Positions 18,719-27,397 are shown, counted from the stretch's first letter. The stretch: DNA of 64,000 nt from Pseudomonas monsensis (GCF_014268495.2 NZ_CP077087.1:5840501-5904500); one strand, 5' to 3'. Made by a program: numbers and translations. Notes: generated from the letters alone by a model not told the origin.

Positions 18719-18765
18719 GGGGTTCTCCTTGAGAACGAAGCCAGCGCTAAGGCGATGGCCGGGAA

Positions 18766-19899
18766 TTATACGCTCGCCGAACGGACCGGCGTCGCAGTGA
18801 CTCGCCAGTCATCGCCAACCGCGCGAATCTCGGTGATTTTCAGTTCGGGAGCGTCCTTCATATAGGCCAGCGGCCAGTCCAGTAGCGGACGCGCCGTGGA
18901 GCCGAGGAACTTGCCGGCGATGAAGATCACGAATTCGTCGACCAGACCGAGCTGGGCAAACGCCCCCGCCAGACGCGGGCCGGCCTCGACCAGCACCTCG
19001 TTGACGCCACGGTTGGCCAGTTCGATGAGCAGTTGATGCAGATCGACCTGACCGTCATCACCCGGCACGATCAGGCATTCCGGGCCGTTGGCGTACTGCT
19101 CTTCCACCGCCATACACGTGGCGACCAGCGCCGGACCGGCCTTGAAGAACGGCGCATCGAGCGGCACCCGCAGGCGCCCGTCGATCAGCACCCGCAGCGG
19201 CGGACGGCTCATGGCCAACGCGGTTTGCCCGGCATCCAGGCCCAACTCGTCGGCGCGCACGGTCAGGCGAGCGCCGTCAGCCAGTACGGTGTCGGCGCCG
19301 GTCAGCACCACGCTGGCCTGAGCGCGCAGACGCTGCACCGCCGAACGGGCGGCCGGGCCGGTGATCCATTGGCTCTCGCCGCTGTCCATCGCCGTGCGAC
19401 CGTCCAGACTCATCGCCAGCTTGACCCGCACAAACGGCAAGCCGTGTTCCATGCGTTTCAGGAAACCTTGATTGAGCAGGCGCGCCTCGGCTTCCAGCAC
19501 ACCGCTTTCAGTGGCAATGCCGGCATCGGCCAGACGCTGCAAGCCACGCCCGGCAACTTGCGGGTTCGGATCACGCATCGCTGCGACCACCCGGCCCACC
19601 CCGGCATTCACCAATGCGTCGGCGCACGGCGGCGTGCGGCCGTGATGGCTGCACGGTTCAAGGGTGACGTAAGCCGTCGCGCCGCGGGCCAGTTCACCGG
19701 CGGCGCGCAGGGCGTGGACTTCGGCATGGGGTTCGCCGGCGCGCTCGTGGAAGCCTTCGCCGACAATTTGCCCGTCACGCACGATCACGCAGCCAACCCG
19801 TGGATTGGGATGGGTGGTGTAGTGGCCCTTGCGCGCCAGTTCCAGCGCGCGAGCCATGAAGTGCGCGTCGAGGATGGCCTGCTCGGCGGCGCGGGTCAT
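18766..19899 (-). CDS. ribD: Bifunctional riboflavin deaminase/reductase RibD
   Basis: 377 residues. The N-terminal cytidine-deaminase-like zinc site is HAEVHALRAAGE with LEPCSHHGRTPPCADAL; the C-terminal reductase domain begins around VRVKLAMSLDGRTAM and ends VNEVLVEAGPRLAGAF. It carries out the second and third steps of riboflavin synthesis. The start overlaps the nrdR stop (ATGA), so nrdR-ribD are coupled, as is common in gammaproteobacteria. Confidence 0.97.
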   Translation of the reverse strand: MTRAAEQAILDAHFMARALELARKGHYTTHPNPRVGCVIVRDGQIVGEGFHERAGEPHAEVHALRAAGELARGATAYVTLEPCSHHGRTPPCADALVNAGVGRVVAAMRDPNPQVAGRGLQRLADAGIATESGVLEAEARLLNQGFLKRMEHGLPFVRVKLAMSLDGRTAMDSGESQWITGPAARSAVQRLRAQASVVLTGADTVLADGARLTVRADELGLDAGQTALAMSRPPLRVLIDGRLRVPLDAPFFKAGPALVATCMAVEEQYANGPECLIVPGDDGQVDLHQLLIELANRGVNEVLVEAGPRLAGAFAQLGLVDEFVIFIAGKFLGSTARPLLDWPLAYMKDAPELKITEIRAVGDDWRVTATPVRSASV

Positions 19900-20360
19900 T
19901 CTTTCACCGGTTCGCGGGCGAGGCGGTCGATTTCTTCGCGGAACTCGTTGAGGTCCTGGAAGCGCCGGTACACCGAAGCGAAACGGATGTAGGCGACTTC
20001 ATCGAGTTTTTGCAGCTCGGCCATCACCAGTTCGCCGACCACGAGGGATTTGACCTCGCGCTCGCCGGTGGCGCGCAGCTTGTGCTTGATGTGGACCAGA
20101 GAAGATTCGAGGCGCTCGACGCTCACCGGACGTTTCTCCAGGGCGCGTTGCATGCCGGCGCGCAGCTTTTCTTCGTCGAACGGTTGGCGGCTGCCGTCGG
20201 TTTTGATCAGGCGCGGCAACACCAGTTCGGCCGTCTCGAACGTTGTGAAACGTTCGCCGCAGGCCAGGCATTCACGCCGGCGGCGCACCTGTTCGCCCTC
20301 GGCGACCAGACGGGAGTCGATGACCTTGGTGTCGTTGGCACCGCAGAAGGGACAGTGCAT
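19896..20360 (-). CDS. nrdR: Transcriptional repressor NrdR
   Basis: 154 residues from the ATG at 20360. The zinc ribbon MHCPFCGANDTKVIDSR ... RRRECLACGERFTTFE is followed by an ATP-cone domain (VLPRLIKTDGSRQPFDEEKLRAGMQRALEKRPV). It represses ribonucleotide reductase genes through NrdR boxes in response to (d)ATP. It is the first gene of the long minus-strand rib-nus-thi-pgp cluster. Confidence 0.97.
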   Translation of the reverse strand: MHCPFCGANDTKVIDSRLVAEGEQVRRRRECLACGERFTTFETAELVLPRLIKTDGSRQPFDEEKLRAGMQRALEKRPVSVERLESSLVHIKHKLRATGEREVKSLVVGELVMAELQKLDEVAYIRFASVYRRFQDLNEFREEIDRLAREPVKE

Positions 20361-20488
20361 GGTGGCTGGCAACAAAAAAAGGGAGGGCCATGGTAGCGCA
20401 TCCCGGTGGCAAGACAAGCCATAGGCTTTGCGGTATACAGAACGGCATGATCGTTTGATCCATGGATTTCATTTTGCTGGAGCATCCA

Positions 20489-20953
20489 ATGCCGTTACGT
20501 CCGCTCGTTTTGCTCAGTCTTTTCAGCCTGCTGGTGGCCTGTGGCAGCGATGCACCCAAGCCGCAGCCGCCAACGCCCGGCCCGGCGCCGCAGCAAGCGC
20601 AGAAAAAAGCCAAAGAGGCTGCCGAACTTGGCCCGCTGCCGGCCTATCAACGGGAACTGAGCGGCACCCTTCAGGGTGTTCCGGCCGGTGCCGAAGTCGA
20701 GCTGGCGCTGCTGGTGATCGATGCAAAGGATCGCCCACAACAACTGCTCGCCAGTTCCAGCCTGATCGGCAACAACCAGATCCTGCCGTTCCGCCTGCGC
20801 TTCAACCCGGACGCCTTCCCTGCCGGTGCGCGGGTTGAACTGCGTGGCCGCGCCAGCCAGTCCGGCCAGTTGATTTTGCATCTGCCGTCGCAAACCATCA
20901 CCCAGCCAACGACTCAGGCGCTGGGTCAGCTGCAATTTGTCAAAGCACCATGA
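20489..20953 (+). CDS. YbaY-family lipoprotein
   Basis: 154 residues from the ATG at 20489 (TGGAG upstream). A lipobox LLVAC follows the hydrophobic signal MPLRPLVLLSLFSLLVA, then a Pro/Gln-rich linker and one beta domain (ELSGTLQGVPAGAEVELALLV ... LPFRLRFNPDAFPAGARVELRGR) of the YbaY/YscW type. It is predicted to be membrane-anchored at the envelope; its function is unknown. The last codons overlap the next gene's ATG. Confidence 0.82.
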   Translation: MPLRPLVLLSLFSLLVACGSDAPKPQPPTPGPAPQQAQKKAKEAAELGPLPAYQRELSGTLQGVPAGAEVELALLVIDAKDRPQQLLASSSLIGNNQILPFRLRFNPDAFPAGARVELRGRASQSGQLILHLPSQTITQPTTQALGQLQFVKAP

Positions 20954-21603
20954 ATGCACCGCTCGACCTGCAACAGGCGTTAGGTGGGTTGCTCGGCGAC
21001 GCCAGACTCAAGGTCTGTGCGTTGCCGGACACCGATTTGCAGTTGTGGCTGATCGACGGCGACAACATGGATCGCGAATTCAGTCAGGAAGAAATCCAGC
21101 GAATTCTGCACGAGCCACCCTATTGGGGGTTCTGCTGGGCCAGCGGTCTGGCAGTGGCGCGTTATCTGGCGGAGTTTCCACAGTGGGTGCGCGGCAAGCG
21201 CGTGCTGGATTTCGGCGCCGGTTCCGGGATTGCCGGAATCGCGGCGGTCAAGGCCGGAGCGCTGGAAGTGGTGGCTTGCGATCTCGATCCGCTGGCGATC
21301 TCCGCGTGCCGGGCGAATGCCGCGCTGAATAATGTCGAGATGAGCTATTCGACAGATTTCTTTGCCGAGGCCGATCGGTTTGATCTGATTCTGGTGGCGG
21401 ACGTGTTGTACGACCGGGCGAATCTGCCGCTGCTCGATGCGTTTTTAAGTCGTGGTCGGGAAGCGTTGGTGGCGGATTCGCGGGTTCGGGATTTTCGGCA
21501 TCCGTTGTATGAGCGGATTGAAATGCTAGAGGCGATGACGTTGCCGGACCTGGCGGAGCCCGAAGAATTCAGACATGTCAGCCTCTACCATGCGCGACGT
21601 TAG
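20950..21603 (+). CDS. Class I SAM-dependent methyltransferase (nicotinamide N-methyltransferase/METTL-like)
   Basis: 217 residues. The SAM-binding motif I is VLDFGAGSGIAGIAAVKAG, followed by VVACDLDPLAISACRANAALN and DLILVADVLYDRANLP, the acidic post-motif typical of the Methyltransf_16 (protein-lysine) family. The N-terminal EPPYWGFCWASGLAVARYL is also characteristic of that family. The substrate is unknown and a protein-lysine target is an inference. It overlaps the lipoprotein gene by 4 nt. Confidence 0.82.
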   Translation: MNAPLDLQQALGGLLGDARLKVCALPDTDLQLWLIDGDNMDREFSQEEIQRILHEPPYWGFCWASGLAVARYLAEFPQWVRGKRVLDFGAGSGIAGIAAVKAGALEVVACDLDPLAISACRANAALNNVEMSYSTDFFAEADRFDLILVADVLYDRANLPLLDAFLSRGREALVADSRVRDFRHPLYERIEMLEAMTLPDLAEPEEFRHVSLYHARR

Positions 21604-21611
21604 CTAAAAGC

Positions 21612-21660
21612 TTCGCGAGCAGGCTCGCTCCCACAGTTCATAAATCCCCTGCTCGCGAAA
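21612..21660. repeat. REP element, truncated partner
   Basis: TTCGCGAGCAGGCTCGCTCC at 21612, followed within 15 nt by a partial inverted copy CTGCTCGCGAAA ending at 21660. Confidence 0.7.
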
Positions 21661-21759
21661 GCGTCCTGTCAGGCAACACACCTCTCAAAGGCTGACCGCT
21701 TCCGGCCACACCCCGCCAAGCCGTATAGTTGCCCCATTCACGTTTTTACGAGATCCCCC

Positions 21760-22632
21760 ATGAGTCAGCAAACGCCGTACATCTTCGACGCCACGACTGC
21801 CGATTTCGACCAGTCGGTGATCGAAGCTTCCTTCAATAAACCGGTGCTGGTGGATTTCTGGGCCGAGTGGTGTGCGCCGTGCAAGGCATTGATGCCGATG
21901 CTGCAAGGCATCGCCGAGAGCTATCAGGGCGAACTGCTGCTGGCCAAGGTCAACTGCGACATCGAACAGGACATCGTTGCCCGTTTCGGTATTCGCAGCC
22001 TGCCGACCGTGGTGCTGTTCAAGGACGGTCAACCGGTGGACGGTTTTGCCGGCGCGCAGCCGGAATCCGCCGTGCGCGCCCTGCTCGAACCGCACGTGCA
22101 GATGCCGCCGCCGGCCGCCGCCGATCCGTTCGAACAGGCTCAGGCGTTGTTCGATGACGGGCGTTATGCCGATGCCGAAGCGGCGCTGGTGGTCCTGCTC
22201 ACTGAAGACAACACTAACGCCAAGGCGCTGATTCTCTACGCGCGCTGCCTGACCGAACGCGGCGAGCTGGACGAAGCGCAAACCGTGCTCGACGCCGTCA
22301 AGAGTGACGAGCACAAGGCGGCGCTGGCCGGGGCCAAGGCGCAGATCAAGTTTCTTGGGCTGGCTCGCGATCTACCGGACGCTGCCGACCTCAAGGCGCG
22401 CCTGGCACAGAACCCGCAAGACGACGAAGCGGTGTATCAACTGGCGATTCAGCAACTGGCGCGCCAGCAATATGAGGCAGCGCTGGAGGCCTTGCTGAAG
22501 TTGTTTATCCGCAACCGCAGCTATGGCGAAGGATTGCCGCACAAGACGTTGCTGCAGGTGTTCGAGTTGCTGGGCAACGATCACCCGCTGGTGACTGCGT
22601 ACCGTCGCAAGGTGTTTGCGGCGCTTTATTGA
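21760..22632 (+). CDS. cnoX: Thioredoxin-TPR chaperone, CnoX/YbbN-like
   Basis: 290 residues. The thioredoxin domain (about 1-110) has VDFWAEWCAPCKALMP, an intact CxxC, and the cis-proline region IRSLPTVVLF; the C-terminal two thirds hold TPR-like helices (FDDGRYADAEAAL, LTERGELDEAQTVLD, LARQQYEAALEAL). E. coli YbbN/CnoX is a chaperone-holdase that transfers substrates to GroEL and lacks a redox CxxC; here both cysteines are present, so a redox role is possible. Confidence 0.9.
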   Translation: MSQQTPYIFDATTADFDQSVIEASFNKPVLVDFWAEWCAPCKALMPMLQGIAESYQGELLLAKVNCDIEQDIVARFGIRSLPTVVLFKDGQPVDGFAGAQPESAVRALLEPHVQMPPPAAADPFEQAQALFDDGRYADAEAALVVLLTEDNTNAKALILYARCLTERGELDEAQTVLDAVKSDEHKAALAGAKAQIKFLGLARDLPDAADLKARLAQNPQDDEAVYQLAIQQLARQQYEAALEALLKLFIRNRSYGEGLPHKTLLQVFELLGNDHPLVTAYRRKVFAALY

Positions 22633-22639
22633 GATCAAA

Positions 22640-22721
22640 AGACCGCAGCCTGCGACAGCTCCTGCATGGGATTGGCATTCACCCTGCAGGAGCTGCCGCA
22701 GGCTGCGATCCTTTGCGGTCT
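22640..22721. repeat. Inverted repeat between convergent genes (GCAGCCTGCG class)
   Basis: AGACCGCAGCCTGCGACAGC and a near-reverse complement ending at 22721 form a long hairpin between the cnoX and 22720-23073 stops. This is a different repeat family from the GTGGGAGC REPs. It could act as a bidirectional terminator. Confidence 0.7.
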
Positions 22722-23073
22722 ACTCTATCCAGCTGTAGAGCGGCGTATCCCCGCCACTGACCACTTTCACCTGCGAACTATGGCGCAGGCGCACCAGCAA
22801 GCGCTTGCCCGCCGCTGCGCTACCGGTCAGCCCTTCCAGTTGATCAAGCAAATCCGGACCGCTGAGTTGCCCGGCCTTGCGCAACAAATCTTTCGCCACC
22901 TGCCACAGCGCCTCGTCCTGGTTCAGCGGTTTCGCTGCTGGCGCTGCCGCCATTTCCGGCTGAGCCGGCGCCGGCACATTCAGGGCTGATCCGAGCCGCG
23001 CCCAATCGCTGTCATCCAGTTCCACCGTCAAGTCCACCGGCACCTCGCCGACGGTTCCGCGTATCCGCACCAT
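22720..23073 (-). CDS. Conserved hypothetical protein (unknown function)
   Basis: 117 residues, starting MVRIRGTVGEVPVDLTVELDDSDWARLG, with an Ala/Pro-rich linker and a C-terminal helical part (EALWQVAKDLLRKAGQLSGPDLLDQLEGL ... RLLVRLRHSSQVKV). There is no signal or membrane segment, so it is probably cytoplasmic. I recall similar unnamed proteins next to the ZrgA-like cassette in pseudomonads. It is transcribed away from the zinc cassette. Confidence 0.7.
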   Translation of the reverse strand: MVRIRGTVGEVPVDLTVELDDSDWARLGSALNVPAPAQPEMAAAPAAKPLNQDEALWQVAKDLLRKAGQLSGPDLLDQLEGLTGSAAAGKRLLVRLRHSSQVKVVSGGDTPLYSWIE

Positions 23074-23159
23074 TGAGTTCGCTCCCGCACATTTCTGAGC
23101 TGCATGCTCCCACGGGACTTGTGCAACGCCAAGCGCACGGGCAAACTCTGCGGACTTTC

Positions 23160-23177
23160 GTTATAAGATTACATAAC
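23160..23177. promoter_or_regulatory. Candidate Zur-type operator upstream of the ZrgA-like gene
   Basis: GTTAT-AAGATTAC-ATAAC: perfectly inverted GTTAT/ATAAC half-sites separated by 8 nt, about 30 bp before the start codon and overlapping AT-rich sequence that could be the -10. Zur sites in Pseudomonas contain GTTAT/ATAAC halves, usually closer together, so the spacing is atypical. Confidence 0.45.
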
Positions 23178-23208
23178 AAACTCTTCACTTTACTTCCTGG
23201 AGACCGCC

Positions 23209-23802
23209 ATGCGTCGTCTGCTGCTCGCTTTGCCGTTTGCCCTGTTGCCGCTGGCCATTGCCCACGCGGCTGATGAGCATGACCACGATCATGAACACGG
23301 CAGCCTCGGTGCGCATGAACATGGCGTCGGCCGTCTGAATGCCGCACTCGACGGCCAGACTCTGGAGCTGGAGCTGGAAAGCCCGGCGATGAACCTGGTC
23401 GGTTTCGAACACGCCGCCACCAGTGACGCCGACAAGGCCAAGGTCGTGGCTGCTCGCACGAAACTGGAAAACCCGCTGGCTCTGTTCAACCTGCCCGCCG
23501 CTGCCGGTTGCAAAGTCGTCAGTCAGGAACTGGAAAGCCCGCTGTTCGGCGACAAGCCGGATGCCGACGATCACGACGACGATGAAGCGGACAAGGACGG
23601 GCATGAACATCACCACGACCACAGCGAAATCCACGCGCACTATCAGTTCAGCTGCGCCACGCCGGGGGCACTGAAGACCCTGGACCTGGCGAACATTTTC
23701 AATACCTTCCCGGCCACCCAGAAAATTCAGGTACAACTGATCAGCGCCAGCGGCCAGCAAGGTACTGAAGTGACGGCCAAGGCTGCCGCGCTGAAATTCT
23801 AA
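23209..23802 (+). CDS. ZrgA-like histidine-rich periplasmic protein (DUF2796)
   Basis: 197 residues with signal peptide MRRLLLALPFALLPLAIAHA. Two His/Asp-rich metal-binding stretches are visible: DEHDHDHEHGSLGAHEHG just after the signal and DDHDDDEADKDGHEHHHDHS around residues 122-141. The DUF2796 core lies between (GRLNAALDGQTLELELESPAMNLVGFEH). The family is linked with zinc acquisition (ZrgA of Vibrio). It is the first gene of a four-gene plus-strand cassette, with a REP pair between it and the ATPase. A candidate Zur site precedes it. Confidence 0.87.
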   Translation: MRRLLLALPFALLPLAIAHAADEHDHDHEHGSLGAHEHGVGRLNAALDGQTLELELESPAMNLVGFEHAATSDADKAKVVAARTKLENPLALFNLPAAAGCKVVSQELESPLFGDKPDADDHDDDEADKDGHEHHHDHSEIHAHYQFSCATPGALKTLDLANIFNTFPATQKIQVQLISASGQQGTEVTAKAAALKF

Positions 23803-23820
23803 GCCTCACCGAAACACCCT

Positions 23821-23909
23821 TGTGGGAGCGAGCTTGCTCGCGAATGCGATTCGTCAGGCGCCTCTGGATTGACTGATCTACCGCTTTCGCGAGCAAGCTC
23901 GCTCCCACA
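23821..23909. repeat. REP inverted repeat pair
   Basis: TGTGGGAGCGAGCTTGCTCG (23821) and its reverse complement ending at 23909. It lies inside the zinc cassette, between the DUF2796 gene and the ABC ATPase. Confidence 0.85.
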
Positions 23910-23942
23910 GGGGTTATGCGTTCACCTCATGAAACTGGTGCC

Positions 23943-24653
23943 ATGACCCAAGCACTTATCGAACTGTCCGACCTGGGCTTCAACTGGCCCGGTCACCCGC
24001 CATTGCTGGACATTCCGGCGTTTCGTCTGGAAGCCGGTGAAACCCTGTTCCTCAAAGGCCCCAGCGGCAGCGGCAAGACCACCCTGCTCGGCCTGCTCGG
24101 TGGCGTGCAAAAGCCCGGTCGCGGCAGCATTCGTCTGCTCGGCCAGGAGCTGACCGAGCTCTCCGCCGGCGCCCGCGATACGTTTCGCGTCGACCACACC
24201 GGCTACATCTTCCAGCAGTTCAACCTGCTGCCGTTTCTCTCGGTGCGCGAGAACGTCGAACTGCCCTGCCACTTCTCCAAGCTGCGTGCGCAGCGGGCGA
24301 AGCAACGTCACGGCAGCGTCGATCAAGCCGCTGCCACATTGCTCGCGCACCTGGGTCTGAAAGACGAAAGCATCCTCGGCCGCCGCGCCGACTCGCTGTC
24401 GATCGGCCAGCAGCAACGGGTCGCTGCGGCCCGCGCCTTGATCGGTCAACCGGAACTGGTGATCGCCGATGAACCGACCTCGGCACTGGATTACGACGCC
24501 CGGGAAAACTTCATTCGTCTGTTGTTCGCCGAATGCCGCGAGGCCGGCTCGAGCCTGTTGTTCGTCAGCCACGACCAGAGCCTGGCGCCGCTGTTCGACC
24601 GTCACCTGTCCCTGGCCGAACTCAATCGCGCCGCCACGTCTGCCGAGGTCTGA
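23943..24653 (+). CDS. ABC transporter ATP-binding protein (MacB/LolD type)
   Basis: 236 residues: Walker A GPSGSGKTT, Q-loop YIFQQFNLLPFLSV, signature LSIGQQQRVAAARAL, Walker B LVIADEPTSALD, switch His in LLFVSHD. It starts at the ATG 23943 (MTQALIELSDLGFNW). Its closest relatives are MacB/LolD-type ATPases that power envelope transport. It is followed directly by its permease and belongs to the predicted zinc-responsive cassette; I recall the equivalent PA4063-PA4066 genes rising under zinc limitation. Confidence 0.92.
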   Translation: MTQALIELSDLGFNWPGHPPLLDIPAFRLEAGETLFLKGPSGSGKTTLLGLLGGVQKPGRGSIRLLGQELTELSAGARDTFRVDHTGYIFQQFNLLPFLSVRENVELPCHFSKLRAQRAKQRHGSVDQAAATLLAHLGLKDESILGRRADSLSIGQQQRVAAARALIGQPELVIADEPTSALDYDARENFIRLLFAECREAGSSLLFVSHDQSLAPLFDRHLSLAELNRAATSAEV

Positions 24654-24654
24654 G

Positions 24655-25920
24655 ATGTATCTGTTTCGTCTGGCCATGGCCAGCCTGGCCAACCGCCGCT
24701 TCACCGCCCTGCTCACCGCGTTCGCCATTGCCCTGTCGGTGTGCCTGCTGCTCGCCGTCGAGCGCGTGCGCACCGAAGCCAAAGCGAGTTTCGCCAGCAC
24801 CATCAGCGGCACCGATCTGATCGTCGGCGCCCGCTCCGGCTCGGTGAACCTGCTGTTGTACTCGGTGTTCCGCATCGGCAACGCGACCAACAATATCCGC
24901 TGGGACAGCTTCGAACACTTCGCCAGCAACCCGAAAGTGAAATGGGCGATCCCGATGTCCCTCGGCGACTCGCATCGCGGTTATCGGGTGATGGGCACCA
25001 CCGAAGCGTATTTCGAGCATTACCAGTACGGCCGCCAGCAACACCTGGCCCTGGCCGACGGTCGTGCATTTGCGACCGATCCTTTTGAAGTGGTGCTCGG
25101 TGCCGAAGTCGCCGAAGCGTTGCATTACAAGCTTGGCGACAAACTGGTGCTGGCCCACGGCGTGGCGGCAATCAGCCTGGTCAAGCACGACGACAAACCA
25201 TTCACCGTGGTCGGCATTCTCAAGCGCACCGGCACCCCGGTCGATCGCACACTGCACATCAGCCTCGGCGGTATGGAGGCGATTCACATCGACTGGCACA
25301 ACGGTGTGCCGGCGCGCGGCGACGGGCGCATCACGGCGGATCAGGCGCGCAACATGGACCTGACACCACAGGCGATCACTGCGTTCATGCTCGGCCTCAA
25401 CAGCAAGATTTCCACCTTCGCCCTGCAACGCGAGATCAACGAATACCGTGGCGAGCCGATGCTGGCGATCCTCCCGGGCGTGGCCTTGCAGGAGTTGTGG
25501 AGCCTGATGAGCACCGCTGAAAAAGCGCTGTTCGTGGTCTCGTTGTTCGTCGTGCTGACCGGGTTGATCGGCATGCTCACGGCGATTCTCACCAGCCTTA
25601 ACGAACGTCGCCGGGAGATGGCGATTCTGCGCTCGGTCGGTGCACGACCGTGGCACATCGCAAGCCTGCTGGTGCTGGAGGCCTTCGCCCTGGCGCTGAC
25701 CGGGGTAATCGCCGGACTCGCGCTGCTATACATCGGCATCGCTGCGGCACAGGGTTATGTGCAGGCCAATTACGGACTGTATCTGCCGCTGGCGTGGCCG
25801 AGCGAGTATGAATGGACGCTGCTCGGTGGCATTCTGGCGGCTGCGCTGCTGATGGGCAGCGTGCCGGCCTGGCGCGCCTATCGCCAATCCCTGGCTGATG
25901 GCCTGTCGATCCGTTTATGA
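24655..25920 (+). CDS. ABC transporter permease, FtsX/MacB type
   Basis: 421 residues from the ATG at 24655, one base after the ATPase stop. There is an N-terminal membrane segment (TALLTAFAIALSVCLLLAV), a large periplasmic domain, then three C-terminal membrane segments beginning ALFVVSLFVVLTGLIGMLTAI with LNERRREMAILRSVGARPWHI, the FtsX-family signature loop. The topology suggests mechanotransmission or lipoprotein/protein handling rather than classical ion import. Its stop overlaps the DUF3299 gene region. Confidence 0.92.
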   Translation: MYLFRLAMASLANRRFTALLTAFAIALSVCLLLAVERVRTEAKASFASTISGTDLIVGARSGSVNLLLYSVFRIGNATNNIRWDSFEHFASNPKVKWAIPMSLGDSHRGYRVMGTTEAYFEHYQYGRQQHLALADGRAFATDPFEVVLGAEVAEALHYKLGDKLVLAHGVAAISLVKHDDKPFTVVGILKRTGTPVDRTLHISLGGMEAIHIDWHNGVPARGDGRITADQARNMDLTPQAITAFMLGLNSKISTFALQREINEYRGEPMLAILPGVALQELWSLMSTAEKALFVVSLFVVLTGLIGMLTAILTSLNERRREMAILRSVGARPWHIASLLVLEAFALALTGVIAGLALLYIGIAAAQGYVQANYGLYLPLAWPSEYEWTLLGGILAAALLMGSVPAWRAYRQSLADGLSIRL

Positions 25921-25931
25921 GGATGTTCACC

Positions 25932-26450
25932 ATGCCCCGCGCCGTGCTTGCGCTGCTGTTGCTGGTTGCCCTGCCCGTGTGGGCAGCGGCGCCGAAAGAC
26001 CTGACCTGGTCGGAGATGATTCCGCCGGACGCCGCGCCGGAAGTGCCGAACATGACGCCTCTGCACGACCTGTCGAAGATGAGTGATGCGCTGTCCGCCG
26101 AGTCTGCGCCTGCGGCCAAGCAGGACATGCCGAATGCGCCGGTGGTGCAGGCACTCGACGGGCAGAACATTCGTTTGCCGGGTTATATCGTGCCACTGGA
26201 AGTCAATGAAGAAGGACGCACCACGGACTTCCTGCTGGTGCCATATTTCGGCGCGTGCATCCATGTGCCGCCACCGCCGTCGAACCAGATCGTGCATGTG
26301 AAAAGCGAGTTGGGCGTGAAGCTCGATGAGCTGTATCAGCCGTATTGGGTCGAGGGACCGTTGCAGGTCAAGGCCTCGAGCAGTGAACTGGCGGATGCCG
26401 GGTATCAGATGGATGCCGACAAGATTTATGTGTATGAGCTGCCGGAGTAA
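25932..26450 (+). CDS. DUF3299 periplasmic protein
   Basis: 172 residues from the ATG at 25932 (GAGGA 8 nt upstream); an ATG at 25917 overlapping the permease stop is the longer choice. It has the signal peptide AVLALLLLVALPVWAA, then LPGYIVPLEVNEEGRTTDFLLVPYFGACIHVPPPPSNQIV, the conserved DUF3299 core. It is the last gene of the zinc-linked cassette; the biochemical role is unknown. The conserved Cys and His in GACIHVPPPP could bind metal (inference). Confidence 0.83.
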   Translation: MPRAVLALLLLVALPVWAAAPKDLTWSEMIPPDAAPEVPNMTPLHDLSKMSDALSAESAPAAKQDMPNAPVVQALDGQNIRLPGYIVPLEVNEEGRTTDFLLVPYFGACIHVPPPPSNQIVHVKSELGVKLDELYQPYWVEGPLQVKASSSELADAGYQMDADKIYVYELPE

Positions 26451-26483
26451 TTCCCGGTAGTTTTGTGCTGTTGCAATGACCCC

Positions 26484-26573
26484 TTCGCGAGCAAGCTCGC
26501 TCCCACAGGTTTCGGTGGTGACCATAAATTTTGTGGTCGACTCGATCAGTGTGGGAGCGAGCTTGCTCGCGAA
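26484..26573. repeat. REP inverted repeat pair
   Basis: TTCGCGAGCAAGCTCGCTCC (26484) and its reverse complement ending at 26573, downstream of the DUF3299 gene. The intervening sequence holds its own weak dyad. Confidence 0.85.
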
Positions 26574-26618
26574 TGAGCCTTCAAAGGTTCCGCAAAAACC
26601 CGCCCCTTCACTGTTTCA

Positions 26619-26632
26619 TTGAGCTGAGTCAA
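26619..26632. promoter_or_regulatory. Candidate Anr/Dnr (FNR-type) box upstream of oprG
   Basis: TTGAGCTGAGTCAA fits the TTGA-N6-TCAA core of Anr/FNR sites and is nearly palindromic. It lies about 67-80 bp before the oprG start. P. aeruginosa oprG is known to depend on Anr under oxygen limitation, which makes the match plausible. Confidence 0.55.
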
Positions 26633-26698
26633 AAGACCGTATCAGTTGGCTTCATACCATAGGACATCAGACATTTTTAACGTCCTTTTGGAGCTCCC

Positions 26699-27397
26699 AT
26701 GAACAAGTCCTTGCTCAGCGCCTCGCTGTTTGCCCTCGCGCTCGCAGCCCCGCTCGCCCACGCCCACGAAGCCGGCGACATCCTCATCCGCGCCGGTGCG
26801 ATCACCGTCAACCCGAAGGCCGACAGCTCCAGCGTCAAGGTCGATCAGGGTCCGTTGAGCGGCACCAATCTGGGCGGCAAGGCGACCATGAGCAGCGACA
26901 CCCAACTGGGCCTGAACTTCGCCTACATGCTCACCGACCACGTCGGTCTCGAGTTGCTGGCGGCCACTCCGTTTGAACATGACGTGAAGCTCAAAGGCAC
27001 TGCATTGCCTGCGGCCAACGGCAAACTCGGCACCCTGAAACACTTGCCGCCGACCCTCAGCGTTGTCTACTACCCGCTGGATTCGAAGTCGCCGTTCCAG
27101 CCCTATGTCGGCGGCGGCATCAACTACACCTGGATCTATGACGAGCACGTCGGCAGCGAAGCCAGCGCCAATGGCTTCAGCAACTTCAAGGCGAAAAACT
27201 CTTGGGGTCTGGCCTGGCAGGTCGGCGCCGACTACATGCTGACCGACAACATCATGCTCAACGCCCAAGTGCGTTACATCGACATCGACACCCGTGCCAC
27301 CGTCGAGAACAACGCGGTGGCGCCGGGCACACGCGCACGGGTGAACGTGGATGTCGATCCATTCATCTACATGGTGGGTTTGGGCTATAAGTTCTAA
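26699..27397 (+). CDS. oprG: Outer-membrane protein OprG/OmpW family
   Basis: 232 residues: signal peptide KSLLSASLFALALAAPLAHA, mature start HEAGDILIRAGAITVNP, the OmpW hallmark, and an eight-stranded barrel ending in the terminal aromatic GYKF. OmpW proteins form narrow hydrophobic channels. It is preceded by a good ribosome site (TTTTGGAG) and a candidate Anr box. Neighbours match the P. aeruginosa oprG (PA4067) locus. Confidence 0.93.
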   Translation: MNKSLLSASLFALALAAPLAHAHEAGDILIRAGAITVNPKADSSSVKVDQGPLSGTNLGGKATMSSDTQLGLNFAYMLTDHVGLELLAATPFEHDVKLKGTALPAANGKLGTLKHLPPTLSVVYYPLDSKSPFQPYVGGGINYTWIYDEHVGSEASANGFSNFKAKNSWGLAWQVGADYMLTDNIMLNAQVRYIDIDTRATVENNAVAPGTRARVNVDVDPFIYMVGLGYKF

